This document shows, piece after piece, positions 43,801-55,400 of a stretch of 64,000 bases of DNA. Within the stretch, counting starts at the first letter, position 1. Every line of letters begins with the position of its first letter. Both the position numbers and the translations under genes were made by a program. The notes below the pieces were generated by a model that had not been told where the DNA came from, searched no databases, and worked only from the letters and a program-made list of their open reading frames with translations. The DNA lies in NCBI GenBank assembly GCA_951799445.1, contig OX637293.1:11222001-11286000 (forward strand). Direction: 5' to 3'. The DNA comes from Pseudisothecium myosuroides. Taxonomy: Eukaryota; Streptophyta; Bryopsida; Hypnales; Lembophyllaceae.

Positions 43801-45223
43801 GAAAAGTGGAGAAGGAAACTGGGTGAGCCTTTTTCTTTCTAGATTGTCAAACTTGGTCACATTGATAGCAGGGCAAAAAACTACCTAGCTGAGGCTTCCA
43901 GGCTTGCTTTTGGAGAGTAGCAGTGATTGCAAGCTCTGCATTGAGCTGACAATGCATGAAGTGTATTGTGTTCAGTAGAAGAAGGTTGCTTGATTGCGAA
44001 ATTTTCTAAATTTTAAAAAAAATCCTTAGGGTGCATAAAATGGCAATTCCTTGTCCTCAACTGCTCTGCCTGTATCAGTCAACGCTGTTGAGGTAGTGGT
44101 CAAACCTCAGAATCCTCACATCCACAGTGTAGGTGACCAAATTTCTGATCTTCATGCAATCAATGGACTCACAGTAAGCCAAGATCTTATGGTTCATTCA
44201 AATCTCCAATTACTAAATTGGCCAAATGATGCCTCTAAACATTTTGGTGTTTCTAATGTACTGCCGCTGCACTGGTTGATGAGTGCAATCTGAGTTAAGA
44301 GTAAGAACTATGTGTATAACATGGGTTGGTGTATTGATTTCTGGCTTTGGATTAGAGATTGGCATATGCCTCCATTTGGACAAGCGAGGTAACTTCTCTA
44401 TAGTAAAGCACCCTAATTGTCAAGGCAACCCAATTTCACTATTCAGAGTAGTTGCTCTTGCTCCAAATGAAGTCAAGAACTTTATTGCAACCCCTCATGC
44501 AATCCTTACTGCAGGCTCAGCTAGACTTAACCCCTAAATGCCCAAAGCCTGTTTTCAGCCTCTTGGAATTTGCTCTAAATTGAACGGAAAGCAACAGTTT
44601 GATAAGTTGAATCAATTTTAACCATTTAAGGATTGAAAGATTATAATGTTTGATCATCAAGGTGTTAAAACTGTGAAAATTTTTGAGCTCTCTTTTTGCA
44701 TGTCAAATCTAAGAAGTTCATGACCAAAAAAATATGAGGTTAAAGGACGTAATATGCATAACCCCAATCCTTTACAGCTTCTCAAAATCTACTCTACAAT
44801 TTTTTTAAATGAATTTCTAGTGTGATTTTTTCTCCAAGATCTAGTGTATTTGAGGCTCATTTCCAAGATCCCTTAACACTATGGAAAGTCAAGATTGCAA
44901 TGGGTACCTTTGCACAAAATCTTGAATAGAAAAATCATAATCATTCATTTTCCAAATTGGATTTTTGATGCTAAAACTAGACTTCAAAAACAATCTTTTA
45001 AAAATATAAATTACTAAAAATAGCAATTTGATACGATTTTATTTAACTTCAAAGTTTCTTTGACACCACACTTGGGTGCCTTGGGCATTTTGGGGTTGAC
45101 AAATCAAAGTGAAGCAAGCTTTGAGGCAATGCCCGCCTTGGTTGGTCTTCCATTGCATGACTTTGCCCCAGCACCCCCTTCCCCCCATCAAGGATTGGAG
45201 GCTAGGGTGGAGCAAGCTGCAGA
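37885..45223. other. A+T-rich repeat DNA, no gene recognised
   Basis: No convincing exon. 39150-39430 holds two or three related blocks around 'ggtccaaacgccac'. 40200-40700 and 41480-41790 are copies of the A+T-rich dispersed family also present at 20-25 kb. 42640-42710 is a TA-rich microsatellite. Small frames (for example 43025-43261 and 44051-44537) show no family features, although 44051-44293 has near-normal codon composition and could be a relic. Confidence 0.5.
42640..42700 (+). repeat. TA-rich microsatellite
   Basis: About 60 bp of TATATA/TATG repeats followed by a T-run. Confidence 0.85.
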
Positions 45224-47485
45224 CTATTAACAGCCTTTACCACAGATTGGGCAATTTATGCTCATAGAAAAATGCCTTTTGGTCTATGTAATGCTCCAGT
45301 TACTTTTCAAAGGTTAATGACCATAGCCTTTCAAATGTACTTAAGAAAATTCATGGAAATCTTTCTAAATGATTTTTGCGTTTTTAGTTCAAAAGAAAAC
45401 CATGCGGAGTGTTTGGAAAAATGTTTCATTCAGTGTGAAAAATACGGCATTTCCATTAATGCCGCAAAATCCCAATTTGCTGTACCTTTTGGTAAATTAG
45501 TGGGACACATAGTTTCTCGTCAGGGTTTAGCAATTGACCCTGATAAAGTGGCTATTATTGTGAAATTACCACAACCAAACACTATCACAGAGGTCAGAGC
45601 CTTTTTAGGTCATGTAGGCTATTACAGGCGATATATTTATAAATATGCTAATATAGCCGTACCCTTGACAGAATCAACCAAGAAAAATGAAACCACTCCT
45701 ACCTGGACTGAGGCCTGCACTAAAGCCTTTGAAACATTAAAATGCAAATTAACCACTTCTCCAATTCTCATACCTCCAAATTGGGAAAAGGATTTTGAAG
45801 TATATGTGGATGCATCTAATGTGGCGATAGGCAGTGTCCTAAGTCAAAAAGATGATAAAGGTCATGATAGGCCAATTTATTTTGCAAGTAGACAATTGGC
45901 TGCAGCTGAAAATAATTATACTGTTACTGAGAGGGAAGCACTAGGTATGATATTTTCGGTGCAAAAATATAGGCACTATCTTTTGGGCTATAAATTCATC
46001 TTTCATGTTGATCATGATGCTTTAAAGTACATGATCAACAAACCTCAATTAAGTGGTAGAATTGCACGATGGATTTTATTACTCCAAGAATTTAATTTTA
46101 CCATACAAGTAAGGCTAAGGAAAAGTCATGCAAATGCAGATCACCTTTCCCGCCTTAGCCAAAATTTAGCTAGTGAACCCATTAATGACAACTTTTCTGA
46201 TGCCGAGTTATTTCAAGTAGATATAATTTCTACGAAATATGCGGATATTATACATTATTTATCTACTGGCCAATTTTCCTTAGATTATACGGATAAACAA
46301 AAACAAAAATTAATCCATCAATCTAGTCCATATACTATTTTAGAGGAAGTTCTTTATAAACAAGGAAAGGATGGAATTCTAAGAAGATGTATACATCCAA
46401 GCAAGGTCCCAATAATTTTAGAGGGTTGTCATAGTGATGTTTGTGGTGGCCATTTTGCGGGTTTAATTACCGGTCAAAAAGCCTTACAATCTGGCTATTG
46501 GTGGCCCACCCTGTTTGCCGATGCTGCAAAATATGCAAAGTCATGTGATCCTTGTCAACGTGTGGGCAAACCTATTCCTACAACTGCCATGCCCTTAACC
46601 CCCATTTTGGCTCAAATACCTTTTGAAAAATGGGGTATTGACTTTGTCGGTCCTATAAAACCTCCCAGTCGTAATGGTCAAAAACGCTATATATTGGTGG
46701 CCACGGAATACGTCACTAAGTGGGCTGAGGCCACAGCTACTCGTACGGATGATGCCAATACAGTAGCTAAATTTCTATATGAAAATATTTTGACACGGTT
46801 TGGCTGTCCACGAGAGTTGGTTAGTGATTGTGGTACCCATTTCATCAACGAGGTTATTTCCCGTTTAACAGCTAAATATATGATTAAACATAGGAAAACA
46901 ACCCCTTACCACCCTAGGGCTAATGGCCAAACGGAAAAGACTAATGGCATTCTTTGCAAAATAATCACAAAAACGGTCCAAGGCTCTACTGTGGATTGGG
47001 ATGCCAGAGTATTTGATGCATTATGGGCTTATAGAACGGCCTATAAAGTCACTACCAAATGTACTCCATTTCAACTTGTTTATGGCCAAGAGGCAATTTT
47101 GCCAGTTGAATTGGAAGTTCAATCTTTACGAATTGCTATTGATCATAGACTAGGGGATGTGGAGACCTTGAATGAGCGATATGTGATGTTGGAGAAATTA
47201 GATGAAACTAGACGCCAAGCATATCTAAATTCAGTGGCTATTCAAAATCGTAGGAAAAGCTACTATGATAGCAAATTGATTCCCAAGAAATTAGCGCCCA
47301 ATGATTTAGTATTATTATATGATAGTCGTTTTCAAAAATTTGCTGGTAAATTCAAAATTCGATGGTTTGGCCCTTATAAAGTGCTAAAAGCCTATCCTAA
47401 CGGCTCAGTGGAACTTCAAGATTTTGAGGGTATTACTCATTCCACAAGATACAATGGCTATCGCCTTAAGCCTTATATAACTTGA
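45224..47485 (+). CDS. Second Ty3/gypsy Pol, 5'-truncated: RT, RNase H, integrase
   Basis: The frame runs at least from about 45230 (AFTTDWAIYAHRK) through the ATG at 45272 to the TGA at 47485. RT lacks everything before MPFGLCNAP, and the catalytic motif reads FLNDF (residues 31-35), with Asn for the first Asp, so RT is inactive. RNase H: D180, the E220 region and D247. Integrase: H387, H394, C425, C428 and an intact DD35E triad D457, D519, E555. Low similarity to the Pol at 11934-15053 and no PHD or chromodomain; the MPFGLCNAP style fits the Tat/Athila group of plant elements. A G-rich run (gatgggggcggg, about 47504-47515) soon after the stop resembles a polypurine tract. No LTR pair was found. 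Confidence 0.93.
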   Translation, partial: LLTAFTTDWAIYAHRKMPFGLCNAPVTFQRLMTIAFQMYLRKFMEIFLNDFCVFSSKENHAECLEKCFIQCEKYGISINAAKSQFAVPFGKLVGHIVSRQGLAIDPDKVAIIVKLPQPNTITEVRAFLGHVGYYRRYIYKYANIAVPLTESTKKNETTPTWTEACTKAFETLKCKLTTSPILIPPNWEKDFEVYVDASNVAIGSVLSQKDDKGHDRPIYFASRQLAAAENNYTVTEREALGMIFSVQKYRHYLLGYKFIFHVDHDALKYMINKPQLSGRIARWILLLQEFNFTIQVRLRKSHANADHLSRLSQNLASEPINDNFSDAELFQVDIISTKYADIIHYLSTGQFSLDYTDKQKQKLIHQSSPYTILEEVLYKQGKDGILRRCIHPSKVPIILEGCHSDVCGGHFAGLITGQKALQSGYWWPTLFADAAKYAKSCDPCQRVGKPIPTTAMPLTPILAQIPFEKWGIDFVGPIKPPSRNGQKRYILVATEYVTKWAEATATRTDDANTVAKFLYENILTRFGCPRELVSDCGTHFINEVISRLTAKYMIKHRKTTPYHPRANGQTEKTNGILCKIITKTVQGSTVDWDARVFDALWAYRTAYKVTTKCTPFQLVYGQEAILPVELEVQSLRIAIDHRLGDVETLNERYVMLEKLDETRRQAYLNSVAIQNRRKSYYDSKLIPKKLAPNDLVLLYDSRFQKFAGKFKIRWFGPYKVLKAYPNGSVELQDFEGITHSTRYNGYRLKPYIT

Positions 47486-49647
47486 GGACAAGTTATTGGT
47501 TGAGATGGGGGCGGGCTATAAGACTATACATAGTTAGGTTGCAATTTTTTTCAAAAATAAATAAATAAATAAAATACAAATTAATAATAACTTTTTATCT
47601 TTTAAGTAAGGTACATTACATTAAAGCTAATATACTAATAAATAGACCAGGCTATTTACAAAGTCAAAGAATGTGCATTAATGTATTAAAAGCCAAAAAT
47701 GGATAAAATCCCAGGACAAATCGCCAATGAAGGCAAATAGACTGATATTTGAGTGACTGGGAGCAATTAAGACAGGTACAGTTTAAAAAGGCATCATGAG
47801 TTGGACAAGAGTGACCGGTTGGGACGGTTTTCGCCGCCCTTTTTTCTTGGAATGGCAAATCAGCGTCGTCTCTCTCCTTTTGCGCCTCAGAATCTGATTG
47901 AGAAGTTGGGCAATTAGACGATGTGCAATTAGCCAAGTAAGAGTGCTTAGGTTGAGAGGAATTGCTTAAGTTAATGTTGAATGAGCGGGAGGAAGAATTG
48001 CGAGCGTGAGGGAGTCACAAGGTGAGAAATTTTGGACTTCTGCGTATTTGGAAATGGTTTAATTGCGGAAAAGCTAATTGTCGGAAGGCTCTTTGGAACA
48101 TTGAAACTTGCAGGCAAATTGAACGCAATAAGCAGTGCGGTAGTAACAAGAATGGCATTGTCTGGTTGATTGGCAAATCTTCAAAAGTTTAGAGCTAATA
48201 AGCAAATGTGCTTTCTTGGTCTCGCAAAGTGTGTAGGAAGGAACTTGAAGCTGAGTGCGCGATTGGACTGTGAAGTCAGCAAGGTGGCAAGAAACCAAGA
48301 AGAGCCATAGTCTGGTTGGTCTGTAGGATATTATAGGAGCTATGGTGTGTAATTGCAAAGATAGAGATGAAAAATATGCTATAAGTCTAATTTGCAAATC
48401 TAAAACGCAATTAGACAAAGATGAGCTCCAGTACTCTGTATTTTGGTGATCAGATGCAAGTTGTCAATGGCATTAGGGCTATTAGAGTAGCTAAACATGG
48501 TTCCGATGCTGTGGTTACTGGGCTAAGGCTAATCATCAATTAACAAATTGCCTTGAATGCTCAAACTGTTCTCAATTACGGACATACAGCATACAGCTTG
48601 GGAAGCGTTTGGGGAAGCAAAAAGAAGGCCATTTGACTGCATTACAGACCACAAGTAAGGTGAGCTCTTTGAGAATCTTTGTGAAGCAATTTTGCCATGA
48701 TAGAAACTTAAGTTTGTAAGAAAGTGGTACTGCTTAGGTAGGACTGTAGGGCAAATAGACAGATCAATTCTTGAGTAATACGTCTAAATAGCCAGCAATA
48801 CTATAAGAGAAGAAGAAAACATGATAACAAATAACTTGGTTACACTTTAACTAAAAGTATGTGAGTCAAATGCACTTGAAGGTTAGTAGCTAAAAACATG
48901 ATAAACTCAGAATAAGAGTGTACAAGGCCAATTGCGGAGAGAAAAATAAGCAAATAACCTGAGTAATAACAGATTAAATACCTAAGAGTGCGCCTTTGTG
49001 AGCAAATGAAAACATGATAAAAGAAAGAGTGAACCTGTAGTTTAATTGCCGAAGAAGACAAAAGCAAATAGCAAAGAATGATCAGGAAAATATAATGCAA
49101 GAACATGATAAACTTGAGAGAAACTTAATTGCTATTTGACCCCTATCAAGAAGGAAGTTGGAACCGGAGTGACTAACTAACGGTTACTTATACAGAAGCG
49201 TGAGTTCTATTACTAATGACAACTCAGAAGCGAATTGCCGAGTGAACTCAGAATTTCAAACTTAAACTGGCTGTCTTTTCTTTCAGAGTTGAAACGGTGA
49301 GTATTGCAAATTAACTGCCAAGTCTTTAGGAGCGAATCAGGACTACTATTAAGGTGAGTAACTTGTTTTCAAGAAGCCAATTGCCGAGGTAAGAGAGAAC
49401 ATGATAAGAATAAGAGCGACTGGGAATTTCTTGCATTGGAGAAAATGTCTTGGAGTGAAGGTAAGACTAATAAGAGTGGAAACATGATAAATTAGCAATT
49501 AGCCTTGTTCAAAAAGAAGAAGAAAAGAAAGGAAGCAGCTGTTACAACTGAGATGAAGAAATCTGACTAAGAAGCTATTTGCTGAGAGTTGTGAGCATTA
49601 GCTGTGTCGATAGAGTTTCGATTTTTGCCTGGGCAAATTGAAAGAAA
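47486..49647. other. Spacer between Pol and extra ORF, recurrent ACATGATAA
   Basis: No supported gene. 'acatgataa' occurs six times between about 48818 and 49490, and 'aattgccga' also recurs. Short antisense frames at 47664-49106 have no family features. It could be element untranslated region or LTR, but I found no duplicated LTR partner. Confidence 0.4.
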
Positions 49648-50550
49648 TTGACAAACTTGATTGCAATTCAAATGTCTAAGAGAAAGAAGAAACTGTGTCC
49701 AGTACAGGTTGTGACAACAGAGGAAGAGGACGAGATGGTCAAGAAGAAACCATTAGCTGTGGTGCCTAATTTGGTGTTTCGGTTGCCCGATGACATCCTC
49801 AAAGCTTACGTGGCTACTAGACCTGACCAATTGCGTGACTCGGGACTATGGAAGTTCGTCCACCGTGATTGGGAGGAGCCTAATCCTGAGTTACTCCGAG
49901 ACTTCGTAGTGACAACTAAATTTGGGCAAGTGGATAAGGTTGTTCTCAATGGAGTACCCATTGAGTTCTCTCCTGGACGAGTAGCAGAAGCATTGCAACT
50001 ACCAGCCCAAGGAATTCAACTGAGCAATCTGCAGCCCCTGTTAGTGAAGGAGAAGAGAGAAGTATTTGGCGACAGAGGCGAAGCTGCTCGGACTTTGGCT
50101 GGTTGGAATTTGAAGCTGGTGGAGGACGAAGATATGGGTATTTGGATTGTATTCATCAACCAGCTGATGTTTATGGCTACTGTACCAGAGACCGCATGCA
50201 AGGAGGCGATTCAATTTGGAATCAGATCTTGGCATGGCGAGCAAATTAACTGGGCGCAGATAGTGTATGACCGCATCAAGTTGGAGATCCGGGCCAAGAA
50301 ATCTTGCAATCCAATGTGTCTTTGTTCAGGGACACCGTTGGGCGTGATTTCCCAACCTTTGAAGGCAAATTTCACAGTCAAGCCAATTGCTGCGGTGATG
50401 CCCAAGGAGACCGTTCCAGTGGCCACAACGAAGGTGAACCCCAAACAAAAGAAAGTGGCAATTGGACCAAGCAAATCGGCTAAAGCACAGAATTTGACTG
50501 GCAACCAGACTGAAGCCGATACATGGGAGGAACGTATAAGCAGCTGTTGA
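49648..50550 (+). CDS. Extra ORF of retroelement, N-terminal part
   Basis: A 300-aa frame on the same strand as the truncated Pol, 2.2 kb downstream. A Lys-rich start (MSKRKKKLCPVQ from the second ATG) is followed by VFRLPDDILKAYVATRPDQL, a Trp/Glu segment and VVLNGVPIEFSPGRVAEALQ. This 'gv.i.fs...ia..l.lp' pattern recalls the plant transposon-associated proteins found as additional ORFs in Tat/Athila-type elements; its function is unknown. The C-terminal third is Pro/Lys-rich (KVNPKQKKVAIGPSKSAK). It ends in a frame that overlaps the start of the following coiled-coil frame by 28 bp; a one-base slip would join them. It could instead belong to an unrelated mobile element. Confidence 0.55.
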   Translation: MTNLIAIQMSKRKKKLCPVQVVTTEEEDEMVKKKPLAVVPNLVFRLPDDILKAYVATRPDQLRDSGLWKFVHRDWEEPNPELLRDFVVTTKFGQVDKVVLNGVPIEFSPGRVAEALQLPAQGIQLSNLQPLLVKEKREVFGDRGEAARTLAGWNLKLVEDEDMGIWIVFINQLMFMATVPETACKEAIQFGIRSWHGEQINWAQIVYDRIKLEIRAKKSCNPMCLCSGTPLGVISQPLKANFTVKPIAAVMPKETVPVATTKVNPKQKKVAIGPSKSAKAQNLTGNQTEADTWEERISSC

Positions 50551-51281
50551 TACAAAATAAGGGACTGCAAGAGGAGAATCGGATTGCCAAGCTGGAATTA
50601 CAGTCTTGCAGAGATCGCGAGGCCAGTCTTCTGCAGAAGCTGGAAGAGGCGGATGATGCGTGGGACGAATTGACTATTCAGCTCAAGGCTGCAGATGAAG
50701 AATGTGCCCTCAAGCGACAGGAGGTAGTAGAAGCAAATCGCATGTGCATGGAGATGCAGGAAAAGAACCAGAAATTGACCACTGGAGTCATGATATTCCG
50801 CAAGGATCGGGATAAATTGGCCAAGGAGCTTCAAGAGCTTCAGGTGCAACACCGAGTTGCAATGGTTCGTCTGGAATACCGCGGCTTGAACGAGACTTCA
50901 CCAAAGGTGGAAGGCAAATCATCTAGAGTTGCAGCGTTGGAGGATAATGTGTGCACTTTGACTATTGGCCTAGAGGACGTGCAGCGAGAGAAAGAACAAG
51001 AAGAGGATCTCGTTAATTTGCTGCAGTTGGCAATTTGGCAGCAGCAAGAGGAGGCAGCCCCACCATTCTCACTTTTCCGAGCATATGAGCTCCATTCCGA
51101 GGCCTGTTTAAACATTTTGAATTTCTATCATGGCCAGGCTATTCCCCCGGATGAGTTTGAGGAGATTTGGGAGATGGCGGACAGATTCGACAACATGCAA
51201 AATTTAATTTGCGAGATTTTAGTACGTGGCGACTTGATGCTGGAAGATTGGAGCGTATTATTTTGGATAAACATGAGGTAA
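50523..51281 (+). CDS. Coiled-coil C-terminal part of extra ORF
   Basis: A 252-aa frame that begins inside the end of the previous ORF. Residues ~5-115 form a long predicted coiled coil (KGLQEENRIAKLELQS, LLQKLEEADDAWDEL, DRDKLAKELQELQVQH), followed by a Glu/Gln-rich helix (EDVQREKEQEEDLVNLLQL). A non-repetitive C-terminus has aromatic and acidic residues (PPDEFEEIWEMADRF). Overlap and shared codon character suggest that both frames were once one protein of about 545 aa. No catalytic motif is seen. A structural, Gag-like or chaperone role for the element is inference. Confidence 0.55.
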   Translation: MGGTYKQLLIQNKGLQEENRIAKLELQSCRDREASLLQKLEEADDAWDELTIQLKAADEECALKRQEVVEANRMCMEMQEKNQKLTTGVMIFRKDRDKLAKELQELQVQHRVAMVRLEYRGLNETSPKVEGKSSRVAALEDNVCTLTIGLEDVQREKEQEEDLVNLLQLAIWQQQEEAAPPFSLFRAYELHSEACLNILNFYHGQAIPPDEFEEIWEMADRFDNMQNLICEILVRGDLMLEDWSVLFWINMR

Positions 51282-52450
51282 TAGGAGCCACAAAAGGTGT
51301 CACACTTCCTTTTTTGAGCTTTGATTGTGAATAATTTTAATTGATTCTTTGATAGTTTCTAAAAAATTACACTAATGTATTCAACATTGTATGTAATTTC
51401 GGGAAGATGAATCACATCCATATATAGAAATGTATATGTATTCAAAAAGGACAAAAATGTGGGTGTCACGCTTGCTTTTTGTGCTAAATAGTGCTAAATT
51501 GGATGATTAGTGGGACGTTTTGGATGAATACGCGTTTGGCGCCTTCACGAACACATCCAAGTTCAAACTTCGGATTCAGGTGTAGCCGTTTCTCTTCTCA
51601 CTGAGTCCTGGCGCTCTTTCCTTCTCACCGAGCTGTTGCTGTTTTTGATCTCGTTGAGTCCTGGCGCTCTTTCCTTCTCACCGAGCTGTAGCCGTTTCCC
51701 TTCTTGCTGAGTCCTGGCGCTCCTTCTTATTCACCAAGCTGTGTAAACTTTGTGTTGGGTTAGCCGTTTCTCTTTGCGTTGAATCGTAATTCTCTTCCCT
51801 TCTCACCAAGTTCTGTAGAGCACGCTGTTAGAACCATTTGGTCTATTGTGCTTAAGGTTTGCCGCAACCCATGAAGTGGAGGGTTTAGGGTTTACATAAT
51901 CGCTAAAGCCCTCAAGGAATTTCAGCTGTGCGCAGTTGGTCCGAACTTTGGCACGGAGAAGGGCTTCCTTGCCACGATTGTTGAACGGCACCAACGTTAA
52001 AGGTTTAGGGTACCACATTGAAGTGGAGAAATTTGAACATCAGCTGCGGTTCAAGTTTAGGGTTGCTCCGGTTTAGGGTGAACTTGGATTTTGATGTACA
52101 ACTGAATGGGAAGTGCGCCGTTGCAATAGGGTTTGTCATTGGAGGATCTTGAATGCATTCAAAGCTACATTAGCTTGGAGAATTCAGGTGCGTTCATTGT
52201 TGTGCCGCTGTCCACTACTTTTTTTTTGCGGCACTGGTTGGTTGTTAGTACGATTTCATGGCGGCAAAAACAATGCTTTATTTGAATCACTGTTGTTCCT
52301 GTTGGTGCTGGCTGAAAGGTATGCTCGATTTTTGCGTTTAGGGTCTTCAGATGTGTTTAGGGTATGCTCCATGTCTTTCCAGGTTTAGGGCATGTGCGGG
52401 CTGATGTATGTTTGCCTCCGTGGGTGTATTTCCAGAACTGGACCTTCGAA
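51282..52450. other. 5' region of DDE-type transposase gene
   Basis: Contains 60-66-bp imperfect tandem repeats (51581-51830) and many single TTTAGGG motifs (for example near 51885, 52008, 52060, 52070, 52340, 52360 and 52384). No exon is supported, although a frame stays open upstream of the chosen ATG. Confidence 0.5.
51581..51830 (+). repeat. ~60-66-bp imperfect tandem repeats
   Basis: About four units built around 'gagtcctggcgctctttccttctcaccgagctgt', with decreasing similarity to the right. Confidence 0.8.
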
Positions 52451-55400
52451 ATGGCTGAATCTGAAATTATCAGGGGTCCTGTAGAGGAAGACGCTTACCA
52501 GGCTTGGTCTGCAGAGAAGCGGAAGGCGTCTGCACGTGAGCGAACACGGCGATGTCGGGCTAGAAGAAAGGCAGGTTTGGTCGAAGAAGAAGTAGCAGCT
52601 ACTTTAAGAACAGAACAGGGAGAATTTCAAAGTTTTGAACATTGTGCCTCTAGGGCCAGTAGAATTAGCCAAGACATTGCCAGGGAGATTGCAAAGTTTG
52701 CCTATTCTCGCTTGGAAGAATACGATTCTAACATTCAGCACCTTATTGTGCAAAAGTTTTTGGGTCACAGTTACATGAAAGAGATGATTCCACCATTCCT
52801 TAGTAACTTGGAAACTATCAAATTGCAGCACAATGTTGTTTCTAGTGTGAGAGAGGGTATGAGAGAACATTTGGTTGGTGTGAAACCATCAAAGATTGTT
52901 ATGGCTAAAGATATCTTGTGCACCTTTGCTTCATCTTCAGTGGCTGGGAGTGGTAGAGGGTTGGCTGCTGTGTTGGGAGTGGACAGGAGAAACATATCGA
53001 AGGCGCGGGGTAGACGCCTTGTTTTGGATGGTACAAAGGATGCTTTCTGGTTACATAATCGTAGAAAAATTCGTAGCGATTCGCTTGCAGAGAATGTCAA
53101 GGCCGCAGTGGAGCATTGGTGGGCTCATGAGACCACGGTGTCTCCAAATCGGAAGGATATTGTCAGTTTTCATGAAGGTCTAAGACAATGGGTTTCGCAT
53201 CCAACACATTTCCTTCAATGCTCACACGTATGGCTTGATAATTACTTGTATTTCTTGCTGATGTGATGTGATGCTCGATGCTGTGCTTAAGATGTGTTTA
53301 CGATATAGTGCTGTTGCTGCTGTGCATCATGGAACTTCTGTGTTGGAAGTGGGGTGCTTTGGAGACTTTCGAGCTGAGAGGGTTTAGGATTTCGTGCTTG
53401 CTATTAGTACGTTCAATGCTTTTATCCTACTTGCGTGTTGAAGGTGGTGCTTCAGATACTTAGAACCATTTGGTGCTTGTTCTCGTAGTGAATGGTAGCA
53501 TAGAGCTGAACAAGCTGCCGCTGTGCTGTGGTGCTTGTGGTGCTTGCGCTTAGGGTGCTTCAAATAGATATTCCTTGCTTTTGTCTTGCTTTTGTGCTGA
53601 AAGTGGTGTGCTTCAGATACTTAGAATCACTGGTTGCTTTTGCTTGTAGTGAATGTTAGCACATCAACCATGTTCCTGCTGTGGTGCTGAAGTGGTTTGC
53701 TTAGGGTGCTTAGGGTGCTGGGTTGCTTGTGCTTAGGGTGCTTTCACTTTGTCCTACTTTTGTGCTGAAGGTGGCATGCTTAGGGTGCTGGGTTGCTTGT
53801 GCTTAAGGTGCTTAGGGTGCTGGATTGCTTGTGGTTAGGGTGCTTAGGGTGTTGGGTTGCTTGTGCTTTGGGTGCTTTCACTTTGTCCTACTTTTGTGCT
53901 GAAGGTGGCATGCTTAGGGTGCTTAGGGTGCTGGGTTGCTTGTGCTTAGGGTGCTTTCATTTTGTCCTACTTTTGTGCTGAAGGTGGCATGCTTAGGGTG
54001 CTTAGGGTGTTGGGTTGCTTTGGCTTGCAGTGAATGTCAGCACATGAATGCTTCTGCTGTTGTGATTTTTCTGATTTGTGTTAACTGGTGTGCAGCTCGA
54101 ATTTTATACGGCTTTCAAGGACAGGAATCCTGACCTCATTTGTAGCTTGACTTCTTTTGAGTACTTGAATCCCTGGTGGGTGAAGCGGTTGAGAATGTGG
54201 AACACCTGCTGCTGCCGATACCACCAGGAGTTGACGGAGCTAATGATTGCTCTCGACATTATGAGGACCGATAGACAAGGAATTCATTCAGATTGTTTGT
54301 GTGATTGTGTGATGCTTTGTGGTGGCTTAGGGTGTGGTGAGGGTTTGGGTAGTATGTGTAAAGCTCATCTTCAAGTTTATGAGAGGTTGACTAACCTTTG
54401 GACATCCATTTTATGCAAAAAAGAGGAACTGTCAATGTGGCACAAGCGGGATTGTTTAATTAGTAAATGCGTGGATTGTGGAATCCAGTTGCTTCATATC
54501 TGTCCTCAAGAAATGACATCTCAGCAGATCGTGAAGTGGAAGTGCATCGGATACAAGGTGGTGGGGACAACAGAGGAAGGAAATCCAAGGAAAGCTTCAA
54601 CCTTGGAATATAAAGAAACGACTCCCCGTGAGTTGATCGATTACCTCAAACCTAAGTTGCAAGCATTTGTGTTGCATAATTATGTAGCATCTTGGCAGGA
54701 TTATCAATTTAAAGAGTTGTTTACCTCTGTTCCGCCTAGCACTTTAATCTCTTGCATTGATTTTTCAGAAAATTATACTTTTAAGATTCAAAATGAGATA
54801 CAAAGTATGCATTGGCATAATGATCAGGTCACCATCTTGGTTCATATTACTTACAAGTTGAATCTTGCTTGGAGCAAAGATACCAATGAGCCTTTTTTGT
54901 TGAAAGAGATTCATTATTATGTATCTGATGATAGAAGTCATGATTCTCTTTATGTCCAGCATTGTCTGATGCTGAATTGGGAACATGTGAAGGGCCAAGG
55001 TTTCACTCCCAATAACCACATAGTCTGGTCAGATGGATGTAGTGGACAATTTAAGAGTGCACGAGCTTGGTATTTTATTAGTAGATATCCTATGTTGACT
55101 AGCAGTGCCACATTGATAGATGGTTGCCAAATGTCTTGGAATTATTTTGGTTCTGGGCATGGGAAGGGGGAAGTAGATGGTGCAGGTGCCTTGCTGAAGA
55201 GAGAGATCCGTACGGAGCAGTTGAAAGCAGATGGGAGGAAGCTACAGAGTGCTGCTGAGATTGTTCAGTTCTTAAATGAGCAGGCTGTGAAGGTGCATGC
55301 AGGGCCCTGAGGTGCACGATGTGAGACACATAAATTTTTTTGGCTGATTCCCAAAACTGGACTGGGTAGTGTGGATAGGAGTGACACCAGGCAAGCTGAA

